64,000 nt of DNA from Sphingobium sp. (GTDB lineage: Bacteria > Pseudomonadota > Alphaproteobacteria > Sphingomonadales > Sphingomonadaceae). Within the stretch, counting starts at the first letter, position 1, and the number at the start of each line of letters is the position of its first letter. The stretch covers positions 1 through 64,000 of the forward strand of contig JAHFPV010000013.1 in the NCBI GenBank assembly GCA_023266575.1, in the 5' to 3' direction. The notes beneath the pieces were generated by a model. The model was not told the DNA's origin. It searched no databases and saw only the letters and a program-made list of their open reading frames with translations. Positions 26,071 through 34,249 of this stretch are shown in pieces. A program made the translations under genes and the position numbers.

Positions 26071-27209
26071 GGCGGCCCGCCGCCCTGTCTGGGATAGCCT
26101 TTGCGCTGATCGCTGCTGCGCCACTTCCGCCCTATACGCCCGCCTATGAACCGACCGGCGTGGATGAGCGCGGCATGTGGATGCAGGCGGACGAAGCCGA
26201 ACGGCAGATGCGTGATTCGCCCTTTGTCCTGCGCGACCCGGCGCTCAACGCCTATGTGCGGGGGATATTGTGCCGGACGGTGGGGCAGGACCGCTGCCAG
26301 TCGACCCGGCTCTATATCCAGCGTCTGCCCATCTTCAACGCCACCATGTACCCCAACGGGATGATGACGGTCTGGTCTGGCCTGTTGCTGCGTGTGCGCA
26401 ATGAGGCGGAACTGGGGGCGGTGTTGGGCCATGAATTTGGCCATTTCGAGCAACGCCATTCGCTGGAAGGGTTCAAGCGGGCGCGGGGTCTGGGTGATTT
26501 ATTGACCTGGACGGCTTTGTTGTCACCCACGCTCTATTCGTCGATGGCGACCAGCGCGATCGGCGGCTTCTATTCATTCAGTCGCGGGCAGGAAACCGAA
26601 GCCGACCTGCTTGGCCTTGCCTATCTGGCGCAGTCACCCTATCCCGCCGCCAGCGCTGCGCCGGTCTGGGAACGGCTGATGGCGGAGGCGGACGCGACCG
26701 CCGCCGGGCGCAAGCGCAAGGTCAAGGCGCATCGCTACAGCGCCGGTTTCTTCGCCAGCCACCCGACCGAACTGACCCGCGCCACCTATTTGCGCGACGC
26801 GGCGGCCAAGGCGAATGATCCGGGGTATCCGGCCGCTGCGGCCTACCGCGCGGCGCTGGCTCCGTTCATCGGGGATTTTCTGACCGACCAGATCAAGCTC
26901 AATGATTTTGGCGGCACGGACTATCTGCTGGGCCAACTGGCGGCGGATGGCTGGACGCCGGACCTGCTCTATGCCCGCGCCGAACTCTATCGCCAGCGGG
27001 GCAATCCGCGTGATCTGGTGAGCGCGGCGCAATTTTACCAGCAGGCGATTGATGGCGGTTTTGCCGGGGCGGAGGCGCAACGCGGGCTGGGCCTGTCGCT
27101 GCTGCGCAGCCAGCAACTGGACGCAGGCAAGGAGGCGTTGCGGCGCTATCTCGATGCTACGCCCGCTGCGCCGGATGCCGCGATGATTGGGGCGTTGGTC
27201 GGGCAATGA
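26067..27209 (+). CDS. Exported M48 family zinc peptidase with C-terminal TPR repeats
   Basis: 380 residues. The zinc motif HEFGH (122-126) and the ETEAD motif (176-180) match M48/BepA-like gluzincins. The N-terminus is a signal sequence. Residues about 260-375 form TPR-like helices (AELYRQRGNPRDLVSAAQFYQQAIDGG, AQRGLGLSLLRSQQLDAGKEALRRYL). BepA-like proteins check outer-membrane protein assembly in the periplasm, so a quality-control role is plausible. It overlaps both neighbours by 4 bases. Confidence 0.9.
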   Translation: MRRPAALSGIAFALIAAAPLPPYTPAYEPTGVDERGMWMQADEAERQMRDSPFVLRDPALNAYVRGILCRTVGQDRCQSTRLYIQRLPIFNATMYPNGMMTVWSGLLLRVRNEAELGAVLGHEFGHFEQRHSLEGFKRARGLGDLLTWTALLSPTLYSSMATSAIGGFYSFSRGQETEADLLGLAYLAQSPYPAASAAPVWERLMAEADATAAGRKRKVKAHRYSAGFFASHPTELTRATYLRDAAAKANDPGYPAAAAYRAALAPFIGDFLTDQIKLNDFGGTDYLLGQLAADGWTPDLLYARAELYRQRGNPRDLVSAAQFYQQAIDGGFAGAEAQRGLGLSLLRSQQLDAGKEALRRYLDATPAAPDAAMIGALVGQ

Positions 27210-27808
27210 AAGGGGTGGGGATGGTCAGGATCATGGGCGCGATGATCGCGCTGCTGATGACGGCATTGCCGGTGCAGGCGGGCAACAGCCTGATCGCGCC
27301 GGGTGCGAAAATATTGGTGGCGAAATCGACGCTGGCGGTTACGCCAGCGAGCGAATGGAACAAGCTCGGCGCGCGGCCGGGGCGCAATTCGGAAAGCTGG
27401 ACGCTGGATGGTGACGGCCTGAATGAGATCACCTTTTATGGCGGTATTCCCGACGGTCGCACGCTGTTCCGCGAGGTGGACAAGCGCAACCGGCCGCTGC
27501 CCAAAGTGTCGGGGACGATGCTGATCACCGACATTCCGGCGCTGTTGGAAAGCAGCTACCGGATCGCACTCAACACCCCGCTGATGAGTATCGAAAGTGT
27601 CGAACCGGCGCGCTTTGCGGGCGCGGCTGGAGTGCGCTTCACCTACAGCTATACACGGCCCGACAGTGAAGTCCGGCGGCTGGGCGAGGCACGTGCGGCG
27701 ATGATTGGCGGGCTGCTCTACATGACCACCTATGAAGCGCCTGCGCTCTATTATTTCGCGCGTGACCTGACCGCCTTCCGCCAGATCGCGGACAGCGCGG
27801 CGCTGTAA
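27206..27808 (+). CDS. Secreted protein of unknown function, third gene of M48 operon
   Basis: 200 residues. Signal peptide MVRIMGAMIALLMTALPVQA; the ATG at 27206 overlaps the stop of the peptidase gene (ATGA) and an ATG at 27221 follows GGGGTGGGG, so either start is possible. The mature domain has FYGGIPDGRTLFREVDKRNRPLPK and ARFAGAAGVRFTYSYTRPDSEV. It may act as partner or substrate of the peptidase. Family not recognised. Confidence 0.72.
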   Translation: MKGVGMVRIMGAMIALLMTALPVQAGNSLIAPGAKILVAKSTLAVTPASEWNKLGARPGRNSESWTLDGDGLNEITFYGGIPDGRTLFREVDKRNRPLPKVSGTMLITDIPALLESSYRIALNTPLMSIESVEPARFAGAAGVRFTYSYTRPDSEVRRLGEARAAMIGGLLYMTTYEAPALYYFARDLTAFRQIADSAAL

Positions 27809-27813
27809 GTTAA

Positions 27814-27842
27814 GGGGCGCGTCCGGCAACGCGCCCCGTTTT
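27814..27842 (+). terminator. Rho-independent terminator
   Basis: GGGGCGCG (27814-27821) pairs with CGCGCCCC (27830-27837), followed by GTTTT. It ends the M48 operon and faces the M13 peptidase gene. Confidence 0.85.
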
Positions 27843-27846
27843 GTCC

Positions 27847-29886
27847 CTACCAGATCTTCACCCGCTCGTCCGGCTTCAGGCTCAGCTTGCCGTCGGGCGC
27901 TGGCTTGAAGGCGTCATACCAGGCGTCGAAATTGCGCACGATGTCGGCGCGATATTGTGACGGGGCGTGGGGATCGGTGACCAATCGCTGGCGCAGGTTC
28001 GCCTCGCGATAATTGCGCCGCCATACCTGCGCCCAGCCCAGGAAGAAGCGCTGGTCGCCGGTCATGCCGTCGATCACCGGGGCAGGCTTGCCGCCGAGCG
28101 AGGCATGATAGGCGTCGAGCGCCACCGCGAGGCCACCCAGGTCGCCGATATTCTCGCCCAGCGTGAAGGCGCCCTTCACATGCGCGCCGGGGAAGGGTTC
28201 ATAGGCGTCATATTGCTTGACCAGCTTGTCGGTCAGCCCCTTGAAATTGGCGACGTCGGCATCAGTCCACCATTGGTTGAGCTTGCCGGTTTCGTCATAT
28301 TTCGCGCCCTGATCGTCGAAATGATGGCTCAGTTCATGGCCGATCACCGCGCCGATGCCACCATAATTGACTGCCGGATCGGCATGGGGATCAAAGAAGG
28401 GCGGTTGCAGGATGGCGACGGGGAAAACGATCTCGACCATACCGAAATTGGCATAGGCGTTGATCTCCATCGGGGTCATGCCCCATTCCCAGCGATAGAT
28501 GGGCTTGCCGAGCTTCCCGATATTATAGTCGAAATCAAACTGGCTGGCGCGCATCGCATTGCCCAGCAGGTCGTCGCGCTGGATGGTCAGGCCCGCATAA
28601 TCGCGCCACTTGTCGGGATAGCCGATCTTGGGGGTGAAGGCAGCCAGCTTCTTGTGCGCGCGCGCCTTGGCGGTGTCGCTCATCCACGGCAGGCCGTCGA
28701 TGCGGCGGCCCATGGCGGCGATCACATTTTTGACCAGCACGTCCATCGCCGCCTTGGTCTCCGGCGGGAAATATTGCGCGACATAGGCTTTGCCGACTTC
28801 TTCGCCGAGCGAATCCTTGAGGAAATCGACGCCGCGCTTCCAGCGCGCCTCGCGCTGCGGTGTGCCGGACAGGGTAGTGCCGTAAAAGGCGAAGTCGGCG
28901 TTCGCGATGCTGTCGGGCAGCTTGTCGGCATAGGCGTGCAGGCTGCGCAGCAACAGCGCGTCCTTCAGTACGCCGATCGGTGCCTTGGCGATCAGGGCGG
29001 CTTCGCCGGTGATGGCGGACGGCTGGGCGACGAGCAGGTCGGTGGGGGTCAGGCCGTTGGCCTTGAAATAGGCTGCGAAATCGAAGCCGGGCGCGGCCTT
29101 TTGCAGGGCGGCCAGCGTCAGCTTGTTATAGGTCTTGTCAGCGTCGCGACTGTCAATCTGGGTCCAGTGGACCTTGGCGATTTCCGTTTCGAACGCCATC
29201 AGCGCGGCGGCGCGGGCCTTGGCATCGCTTTCGCCTGCCAGCGTCAGCATGGTCTCCAGATGCGCGACATAGGCGACGCGGATCTTGGCCATTTCCGGCT
29301 TTTCATCCAGATAATAGTCGCGGTCGGGGAGGCCGAGACCGCTTTGGCTCATCGAGAGGATGTAGGTTTCGGGGTCTTTATCATCCTGTCCGACATAGAA
29401 GCGGAACGGGCCGCTGATTCCGGTGCGGGCGGCCTTGGCGGCGACAAGCGCGTAGCCGGCCTTGTCCTTCACGCCCTTGATCTCGGCCAGCCAGGGCTTG
29501 ATCGGGGCCAGCCCCTTTGCCTCGACCGCTGCGGTGTCGAGATAGCTGGCATAGGCCGCGCCGATCTTGCTGTTGGCGTCGCCCTTGGCCGCGTCCAGGA
29601 TCGCGCGGGTGCGGGTGCGTGACAGTTCGTCCAGCGTGTTGAACGCGCCATAGTTGGACTTGTCGGCGGGGATCGGCGTGTTCTTCGCCCATGTGCCGTT
29701 GGCATGGAGGTAGAAATCATCGCCGGGCTTGACCGACGGGTCCATGCCAGCGGCATCGAAGCCATAGCTGCCATAGGTCGGCTTGGCAGGCGCGGTGGCG
29801 GTTGGCGTGGCAGGCTGTTGCGCGTGCGCGATGCCGGCGGTCAGCGCGAGCGCGGAGGCGGCAGCGCGCAGGAGGAGGTGGTTCAT
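27847..29886 (-). CDS. Secreted M13 (neprilysin/PepO) family zinc metallopeptidase
   Basis: 679 residues. Signal peptide ending IAHA-Q. HELSHHFDDQGAKYDETG holds the HExxH motif, and GENIGDLGGLAVALDAY carries the third ligand (ENxxDxGG). Length and fold suit a full M13 peptidase, which cleaves short peptides. The ATG at 29886 has a clear signal peptide behind it. Converges with the M48 operon across a terminator. Confidence 0.95.
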   Translation of the reverse strand: MNHLLLRAAASALALTAGIAHAQQPATPTATAPAKPTYGSYGFDAAGMDPSVKPGDDFYLHANGTWAKNTPIPADKSNYGAFNTLDELSRTRTRAILDAAKGDANSKIGAAYASYLDTAAVEAKGLAPIKPWLAEIKGVKDKAGYALVAAKAARTGISGPFRFYVGQDDKDPETYILSMSQSGLGLPDRDYYLDEKPEMAKIRVAYVAHLETMLTLAGESDAKARAAALMAFETEIAKVHWTQIDSRDADKTYNKLTLAALQKAAPGFDFAAYFKANGLTPTDLLVAQPSAITGEAALIAKAPIGVLKDALLLRSLHAYADKLPDSIANADFAFYGTTLSGTPQREARWKRGVDFLKDSLGEEVGKAYVAQYFPPETKAAMDVLVKNVIAAMGRRIDGLPWMSDTAKARAHKKLAAFTPKIGYPDKWRDYAGLTIQRDDLLGNAMRASQFDFDYNIGKLGKPIYRWEWGMTPMEINAYANFGMVEIVFPVAILQPPFFDPHADPAVNYGGIGAVIGHELSHHFDDQGAKYDETGKLNQWWTDADVANFKGLTDKLVKQYDAYEPFPGAHVKGAFTLGENIGDLGGLAVALDAYHASLGGKPAPVIDGMTGDQRFFLGWAQVWRRNYREANLRQRLVTDPHAPSQYRADIVRNFDAWYDAFKPAPDGKLSLKPDERVKIW

Positions 29887-29987
29887 CAAAGCATCCCTTG
29901 CTTGAGTGGGCGCGGCGAACCGCACCCGGCATGACGGAACTTGAACGCCTGTCCAACTATCCTGTCCATGTCGTTGGTCGAATATTA

Positions 29988-30617
29988 TCAGCCGTTGAAA
30001 GGATCGGAAAGCCGGATATGCGCGGCGAAGGCGGCAGCCAGCGCGGCGGGATGGAGCGGATCGAGCAGTGGCAGGCGGCCAAGGCTGGGGACTTTCGCCA
30101 GTTGCGGGATGATCCGCTCATTCTCTTCATGGCGTTCGCCGATGAAGGCGATGCCCGCGATCGGCACATTGCGGGCGCGCAGGCCTTCGATGCTGAGGAG
30201 GCTGTGGTTGATCGTGCCGAGCGCGGTGCGGGCGCACATTATGACGGGTTGGCCCCAATGGGCAAACAGGTCCGCCATCAGCAGCGTTTCGCTGACCGGC
30301 ACCAGCACGCCGCCTGCCCCTTCGACCACCAGCGGGCCATCGACCTGCGGCAGCGCCAGCCGGTCGAGGCTGATCTCTACCCCGTCGATCCGCGCGGCGA
30401 GATGGGGGGAGGCGGGGGTGGTCAGGCGATAGGCTTCAGGCAGGATATGGCTGGCGGGCAGGCCGGAGAGGCGGGCGACCTCCTCCTTGTCACCATCTGG
30501 ATCGATGCCGGCCTGGATCGGCTTCCAGTAATAAGCGCGCAGTGCGGCGGCCAGGCCAGCGGCGAACACCGTCTTGCCGATGCCGGTGTCGGTGCCGGTG
30601 ACGACGAGGATGGTCAT
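29988..30617 (-). CDS. bioD: Dethiobiotin synthase
   Basis: 209 residues. Walker A VTGTDTGIGKT and DGPLVVEGAGGVLVPVSETL fit BioD, which carboxylates 7,8-diaminononanoate with ATP. It follows bioF in transcription, with the genes overlapping by 4 bases, so bioF and bioD are translationally coupled. Confidence 0.95.
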   Translation of the reverse strand: MTILVVTGTDTGIGKTVFAAGLAAALRAYYWKPIQAGIDPDGDKEEVARLSGLPASHILPEAYRLTTPASPHLAARIDGVEISLDRLALPQVDGPLVVEGAGGVLVPVSETLLMADLFAHWGQPVIMCARTALGTINHSLLSIEGLRARNVPIAGIAFIGERHEENERIIPQLAKVPSLGRLPLLDPLHPAALAAAFAAHIRLSDPFNG

Positions 30618-31738
30618 TTGACGATCCGTTGCAACTCGCGGCCCAGCGCGGCGATGTCGGCGCGGCTGACGTTCAGCGTCAGCGAGATGCGCAAGCGGCT
30701 GGTGCCGGGCGGGACGGTGGGCGGACGGATACCGCGCACGTCGAAGCCTGCTTCCTGCAAGGCGGCGGCGGCGGCCATGGTGCGGGCGTCCTCGCCCAAT
30801 ATGACTGGCACGATCTGGCTGCGCGGGGCAGGCAGGCCGAGCGGGCCGCAGATCGATTCGGCCGCGTCCTGCCGCAAAGTCGTCAGCCGGTCACGCAGGT
30901 CGCTCGCTTCCTCGATCCGGTCGAGCGCGGCGGAGACGGCGACCGCCATCAGCGGCGAGGGCGCGGTGGAGAAGATGAAGGCGCGGGCGCGGTTGATGAG
31001 ATAGTCGATATGGATGCGCTGACCACAGATCAGCGCGCCTTCGACCCCCATCGCCTTGCCGCAGGTGTGCAGGGTGATGACATTGTGCAGGCCATCAAGC
31101 CCAGCGGAAAGTCCGCGCCCGCCCGGACCGAATACGCCGGTGCCATGGGCTTCGTCCAGGATCAGCATCCCGTGATGCTTTGCCGCGAGGCGGGCGAGAT
31201 CGGTGAGCGGGGCGATGTCGCCGTCCATCGAATATAGCGTCTCGACCGCGATCCAGATGCGGCCCTTGCCCCCTTCGGCGCGGAACGCGGCGATCAGGTC
31301 GGCGAAGCTCTGCACGTCGTTGTGGCGGGCGAACACGGCGGCGGCCTTGCTCATGCGGATGCCGTCATGGGCGCTGGCATGGATCAGTTCATCGGCGACG
31401 ATCAGGTCGCCGCGCTGGGGCAGGGTGGCGAACAAGGCAAGGTTGCCGGCATAGCCATTGGCGACGAACAAAGCGGCCTGAGTGCGGAAGAAATCGGCGG
31501 CCTTCGCCTCCAGCCCTTCATGTTCGGGCGCATTGCCGCGCAGCAGGCGCGATCCGCCCGACCCGACCGGCACGCCGCGCCCGATCGCGTCGGCGACAGC
31601 GCCCGCAATGATCGGATCGCCCGACAGGCCGAGATAGTCGTTGGAGGCAAAATCACGGCCCGACCGGGGGATCAGGCGGCGCAACCGGCCGCGTGATTCC
31701 AGCGCGGCCAGCTGTCTGGCAAAGGGTTCGGCGGTCAT
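30614..31738 (-). CDS. bioF: 8-amino-7-oxononanoate synthase
   Basis: 374 residues from the ATG at 31738. The PLP lysine lies in HTCGKAMGVEGALICG and the Asp-containing motif in LILDEAHGTGVFGPGG. It condenses pimeloyl thioester with alanine in biotin synthesis. The longer in-frame start at 31825 has no homology. No SD precedes the ATG; instead CTATAG lies 8 bases before it, suggesting a leaderless transcript. Confidence 0.93.
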   Translation of the reverse strand: MTAEPFARQLAALESRGRLRRLIPRSGRDFASNDYLGLSGDPIIAGAVADAIGRGVPVGSGGSRLLRGNAPEHEGLEAKAADFFRTQAALFVANGYAGNLALFATLPQRGDLIVADELIHASAHDGIRMSKAAAVFARHNDVQSFADLIAAFRAEGGKGRIWIAVETLYSMDGDIAPLTDLARLAAKHHGMLILDEAHGTGVFGPGGRGLSAGLDGLHNVITLHTCGKAMGVEGALICGQRIHIDYLINRARAFIFSTAPSPLMAVAVSAALDRIEEASDLRDRLTTLRQDAAESICGPLGLPAPRSQIVPVILGEDARTMAAAAALQEAGFDVRGIRPPTVPPGTSRLRISLTLNVSRADIAALGRELQRIVK

Positions 31739-31843
31739 GGCCGGGGCTATAGGCGCGGGGGCGGAGGGGAGCAAGCTGGCGCTTAACTTCGCATATTTCC
31801 CGGTAAATGCGACATATTCGGACAAATGTTGGAAATAATATTA

Positions 31844-31882
31844 GCGCGTGATGCCGGGCGGACAGGAACAGGCATCACGCGC
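31844..31882 (-). terminator. Hairpin between bioF and the methyltransferase remnant
   Basis: GCGCGTGATGCC (31844-31855) pairs perfectly with GGCATCACGCGC (31871-31882) across a 15-base loop. Reading leftward it is followed by only a weak T-rich tract, so it probably ends the disrupted methyltransferase transcript. Confidence 0.6.
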
Positions 31883-31915
31883 AAAGCTGTAGCAGCAAGA
31901 CCCCCGATAGGACAG

Positions 31916-32344
31916 TCAGTTAAACAGGCCGCCCTGCGCGCCGGGCTGGTGCGATTTGCGGGTTTCGACGCGCGACGCTTTTTTGACCGGGCTGATCAGC
32001 GGGGGCAGTTTGGGTTTCAGCCCCTGGAACAGTTCGGCCAGCGTGACAAATTGCAGCGCGGGGAAGCGGCCAAATTCGGTTTCGATGATCGGCTGGGACG
32101 CCGCTTCGTCGCGCATCCCCTTGGTCGGCATCCCCTTCATCACGAACAGGCCGAAACTATGTTTGTCGCGTTCCATCACGCGGCCAAGGTTGCGGACCAT
32201 ATTGGGGTTCACATTGTCGCCCGCCTTGACCGATATGACCCCGGTCTCGATCTTGCCGCCAGCGGCGAGATAGTTGAACCAGCCATCGACCCCCTTGTCC
32301 CCGCCCTTCTTTTCGCGGGGGAAGCCGCCGACCTGCCAGCATAT
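31916..32344 (-). pseudogene. C-terminal fragment of a DNA methyltransferase/restriction-type protein
   Basis: The frame is open from 32344 to the stop at 31916. It reads FPREKKGGDKGVDGWFNYL, then GVISVKAGDNVNPNMVRNLGRVMERDKHSFGLFVMKGMPTKGMRDEAAS, matching the C-terminal PDDEXK-like tail found on site-specific DNA methyltransferases. A TGA at 32345 closes the frame upstream. The N-terminal fragment of the same type of protein lies beyond the inserted DUF3800 gene. Confidence 0.8.
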
Positions 32345-32462
32345 TCATTGCTGGAACTTGGACAATGGACGGAGGAAATTGACATGCCCTTGACCAATAC
32401 ATATATTTGTTGGGCCGGGAGTGCGTCACCTAGCACGTTGGGGCTATGGCCTCACCCGGCGT

Positions 32463-33233
32463 CTAATCTAATATCGTTCCACGCCACCCCGCCTTTGGAA
32501 AACGGGCGATTCCATAACCGTCAATTTTTCCAGTTGGCGATGCGCGGAAAGATGGACGGATTCTGTCATACCATGTTCGATCGTTGTGACTTTGTGCGCG
32601 CCAAATTGCGCCTGCAATCATATCCACAAGTTGAATTCCGACGCTCATGTGACTGGGTGAGAAAAACAGGCCTTCAATAAAATTGGCGTAATTTGACGTA
32701 TGTTGCCCAGACTCTCGTACCAGACGTTCATGTTGCTGACGCATTTGTTCGTCGTCACCTCGTCCACGGTGGTCGGCAACGATAAGTCCATAACTATCTC
32801 GCCCGCTGGTCCGCGTAATGTCCTGTAAAAGATACTGAAATCGCTCCGTAACGGGCTTGTATGTGCGGAAATAGAGGTCGCTTTGAGATTTCACCGGGCC
32901 AATACCATAAGCGGTTGGGGCCTCGCTCACGCAAGCGATTATCTTGCAGGATTTGATTTCCGTTATGATCGCAAAAACGGCAATTCTGAACGCATTGCGC
33001 CTTTCTACGTCCCAATCTGCCATTGGGTTATCTCGGTCATTGTTATTTGGAGCGAAATATCGCCATTTCACCTCTCCGAAATAGGCTGATGCGCGCTTGA
33101 GTCCGGAAAGTTTGTCATTCAGGCCAACCCAACGATCTTCAGGGACAACCAAGCCAGCGATAACAAAGTAATTTTGCCCAGGGCTATCAGGCTTTGGCGG
33201 AGTGCCGCTCTCATCTACGAACAACAGATACAT
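32463..33233 (-). CDS. DUF3800 domain protein inserted in the methyltransferase gene
   Basis: 256 residues. YLLFVDESGTP is the DUF3800 opening; GLIVADHRGRGDDEQMR and HMSVGIQLVDMIAGAIWR hold later conserved acidic residues of this RNase-H-like fold family, which often occurs in mobile and defence regions. Base composition is visibly more AT-rich than the flanks, a sign of transfer. The start codon has no SD. It occupies the space where the centre of the methyltransferase should be. Confidence 0.85.
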   Translation of the reverse strand: MYLLFVDESGTPPKPDSPGQNYFVIAGLVVPEDRWVGLNDKLSGLKRASAYFGEVKWRYFAPNNNDRDNPMADWDVERRNAFRIAVFAIITEIKSCKIIACVSEAPTAYGIGPVKSQSDLYFRTYKPVTERFQYLLQDITRTSGRDSYGLIVADHRGRGDDEQMRQQHERLVRESGQHTSNYANFIEGLFFSPSHMSVGIQLVDMIAGAIWRAQSHNDRTWYDRIRPSFRASPTGKIDGYGIARFPKAGWRGTILD

Positions 33234-33251
33234 AGCTACTATGCAGCATTT

Positions 33252-33633
33252 TTACCGCTGAAAAGTCAATCGCTCCGATCCTTCGACCAGCCGCACTGCC
33301 ATCAACGCCAGATAGGCCATCAGCGGATTTTCGCCGATGGCGCTGTGCATAGCGTTCATCATCACGGTCAGCGGGCGGTTGGTGCCGCTGGCAATGTCCA
33401 TCAGCGCATTCTGACTGGCTTCGCCCCAGGTCCAAGTATCTTCAAATTCTACAATTTGCGCTTGTTTATCAGATGTTTGTTGGTCGTTGCGGGGGGGGTG
33501 GGGATTTGAATAGCAAATTATAGCTGGCGTTGGAGTTGAACGGCGGGTCGAGATAGATGATGTCGACGCTTTCGTCGGGGATGTGCGTGCGCAACACGTC
33601 CAGATTGTCGCCATAATAAAGCCGGTTGGTCAT
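33252..33633 (-). pseudogene. N-terminal fragment of a DNA methyltransferase, frameshifted
   Basis: Starts MTNRLYYGDNLDVLR at 33633, then ESVDIIYLDPPFNSNASYN with the catalytic DPPF motif. The frame breaks at a run of eight G (plus strand 33491-33498). Downstream, in the other frame, IVEFEDTWTWGEASQNALMDI and MNAMHSAIGENPLMAYLALMAVRLVE restore family similarity until about 33260, where sequence turns unrelated. The ATG overlaps the toxin gene stop by 4 bases. No active enzyme can be made. Confidence 0.85.
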
Positions 33634-33998
33634 GTGCTGGTTTCGATCCGGGAGATGAAGGAGGGCAGGGCGGCTTTGACGGCGTGCCAGTCCGGTTCGC
33701 TCAACCGGCCCAGATAGTGCGCGGTGTGCGCTTCCAGTGTGGCGACCTTCGCCGTCCTGACTTTTGAGGGGACGGGCAGGCCGACCGCAGCATGATCGGC
33801 GATCAGGACATCGCCCGGCCAGCTTTCCCGTTTGGCGTTGGTAATCATCAGCGCCCAGCATAGAGCACCCGCCGGTCCCAGACCGGTGGCGACGATCAGC
33901 GCGGGGCGAGGATGAAGGCTGGCATCTTCCACATGGGGGAACGGCACCCAGACGACATCACCGGGACTGATCCGTTCAGGATCGACCAAGGACGTCAT
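33630..33998 (-). CDS. PemK/MazF-family toxin (type II)
   Basis: 122 residues. ISPGDVVWVPFPHVEDASLHPRPALIVATG matches the PemK/MazF barrel opening; LMITNAKRESWPGDVLIADHAAVGLPVPSKVRTAKVATLE matches the rest. Members are usually mRNA-cleaving endoribonucleases; specificity is unknown. It overlaps the antitoxin gene by 23 bases, the usual layout. Its stop overlaps the methyltransferase start, coupling toxin, antitoxin and methyltransferase. Confidence 0.87.
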   Translation of the reverse strand: MTSLVDPERISPGDVVWVPFPHVEDASLHPRPALIVATGLGPAGALCWALMITNAKRESWPGDVLIADHAAVGLPVPSKVRTAKVATLEAHTAHYLGRLSEPDWHAVKAALPSFISRIETST

Positions 33999-34200
33999 AG
34001 ACGCTGTCCGCCTCATCAGCCCATTCGGTGAAGGTCGAGAAATTGTTGACGAACATATCTGGCGGTTCAGCACGGGTCAGGACGACCCGATCGCCGTCAA
34101 TCTGATACAGGACGGTGTCGCCTTCATGCAGGCCCAGCGCCGTGCGGACTGCGCGCGGAATAGTGGTCTGCGCCTTGCTGCTGATACGCGACTGGATCAT
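33976..34200 (-). CDS. AbrB/MazE-type antitoxin
   Basis: 74 residues. MIQSRISSKAQTTIPRAVRTALGLHEGDTVLYQIDGDRVVLTRA is a swapped-hairpin AbrB DNA-binding domain, and the C-terminal acidic part (TFTEWADEADSVYDVL) would bind the toxin. The ATG at 34200 is just downstream of a perfect palindrome, expected for autoregulation. Confidence 0.9.
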   Translation of the reverse strand: MIQSRISSKAQTTIPRAVRTALGLHEGDTVLYQIDGDRVVLTRAEPPDMFVNNFSTFTEWADEADSVYDVLGRS

Positions 34201-34204
34201 GGAC

Positions 34205-34231
34205 GCAGGGTAAGGAAATTCCTTACCCTGC
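34205..34231 (-). promoter_or_regulatory. Palindromic operator of the toxin-antitoxin operon
   Basis: Arms GCAGGGTAAGGAA and TTCCTTACCCTGC match perfectly around one central base. The palindrome lies 5 bases before the antitoxin start and 19 bases after the hppA stop, a typical autorepression site for an AbrB-type antitoxin/toxin complex. Confidence 0.75.
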
Positions 34232-34249
34232 GCAATATGGATTTGATGC

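Noticed and set aside
27967-29622. 551-codon ORF opposite the M13 peptidase gene
   Set aside because: Antisense shadow; the opposite strand encodes a complete peptidase with HELSHHFDD.
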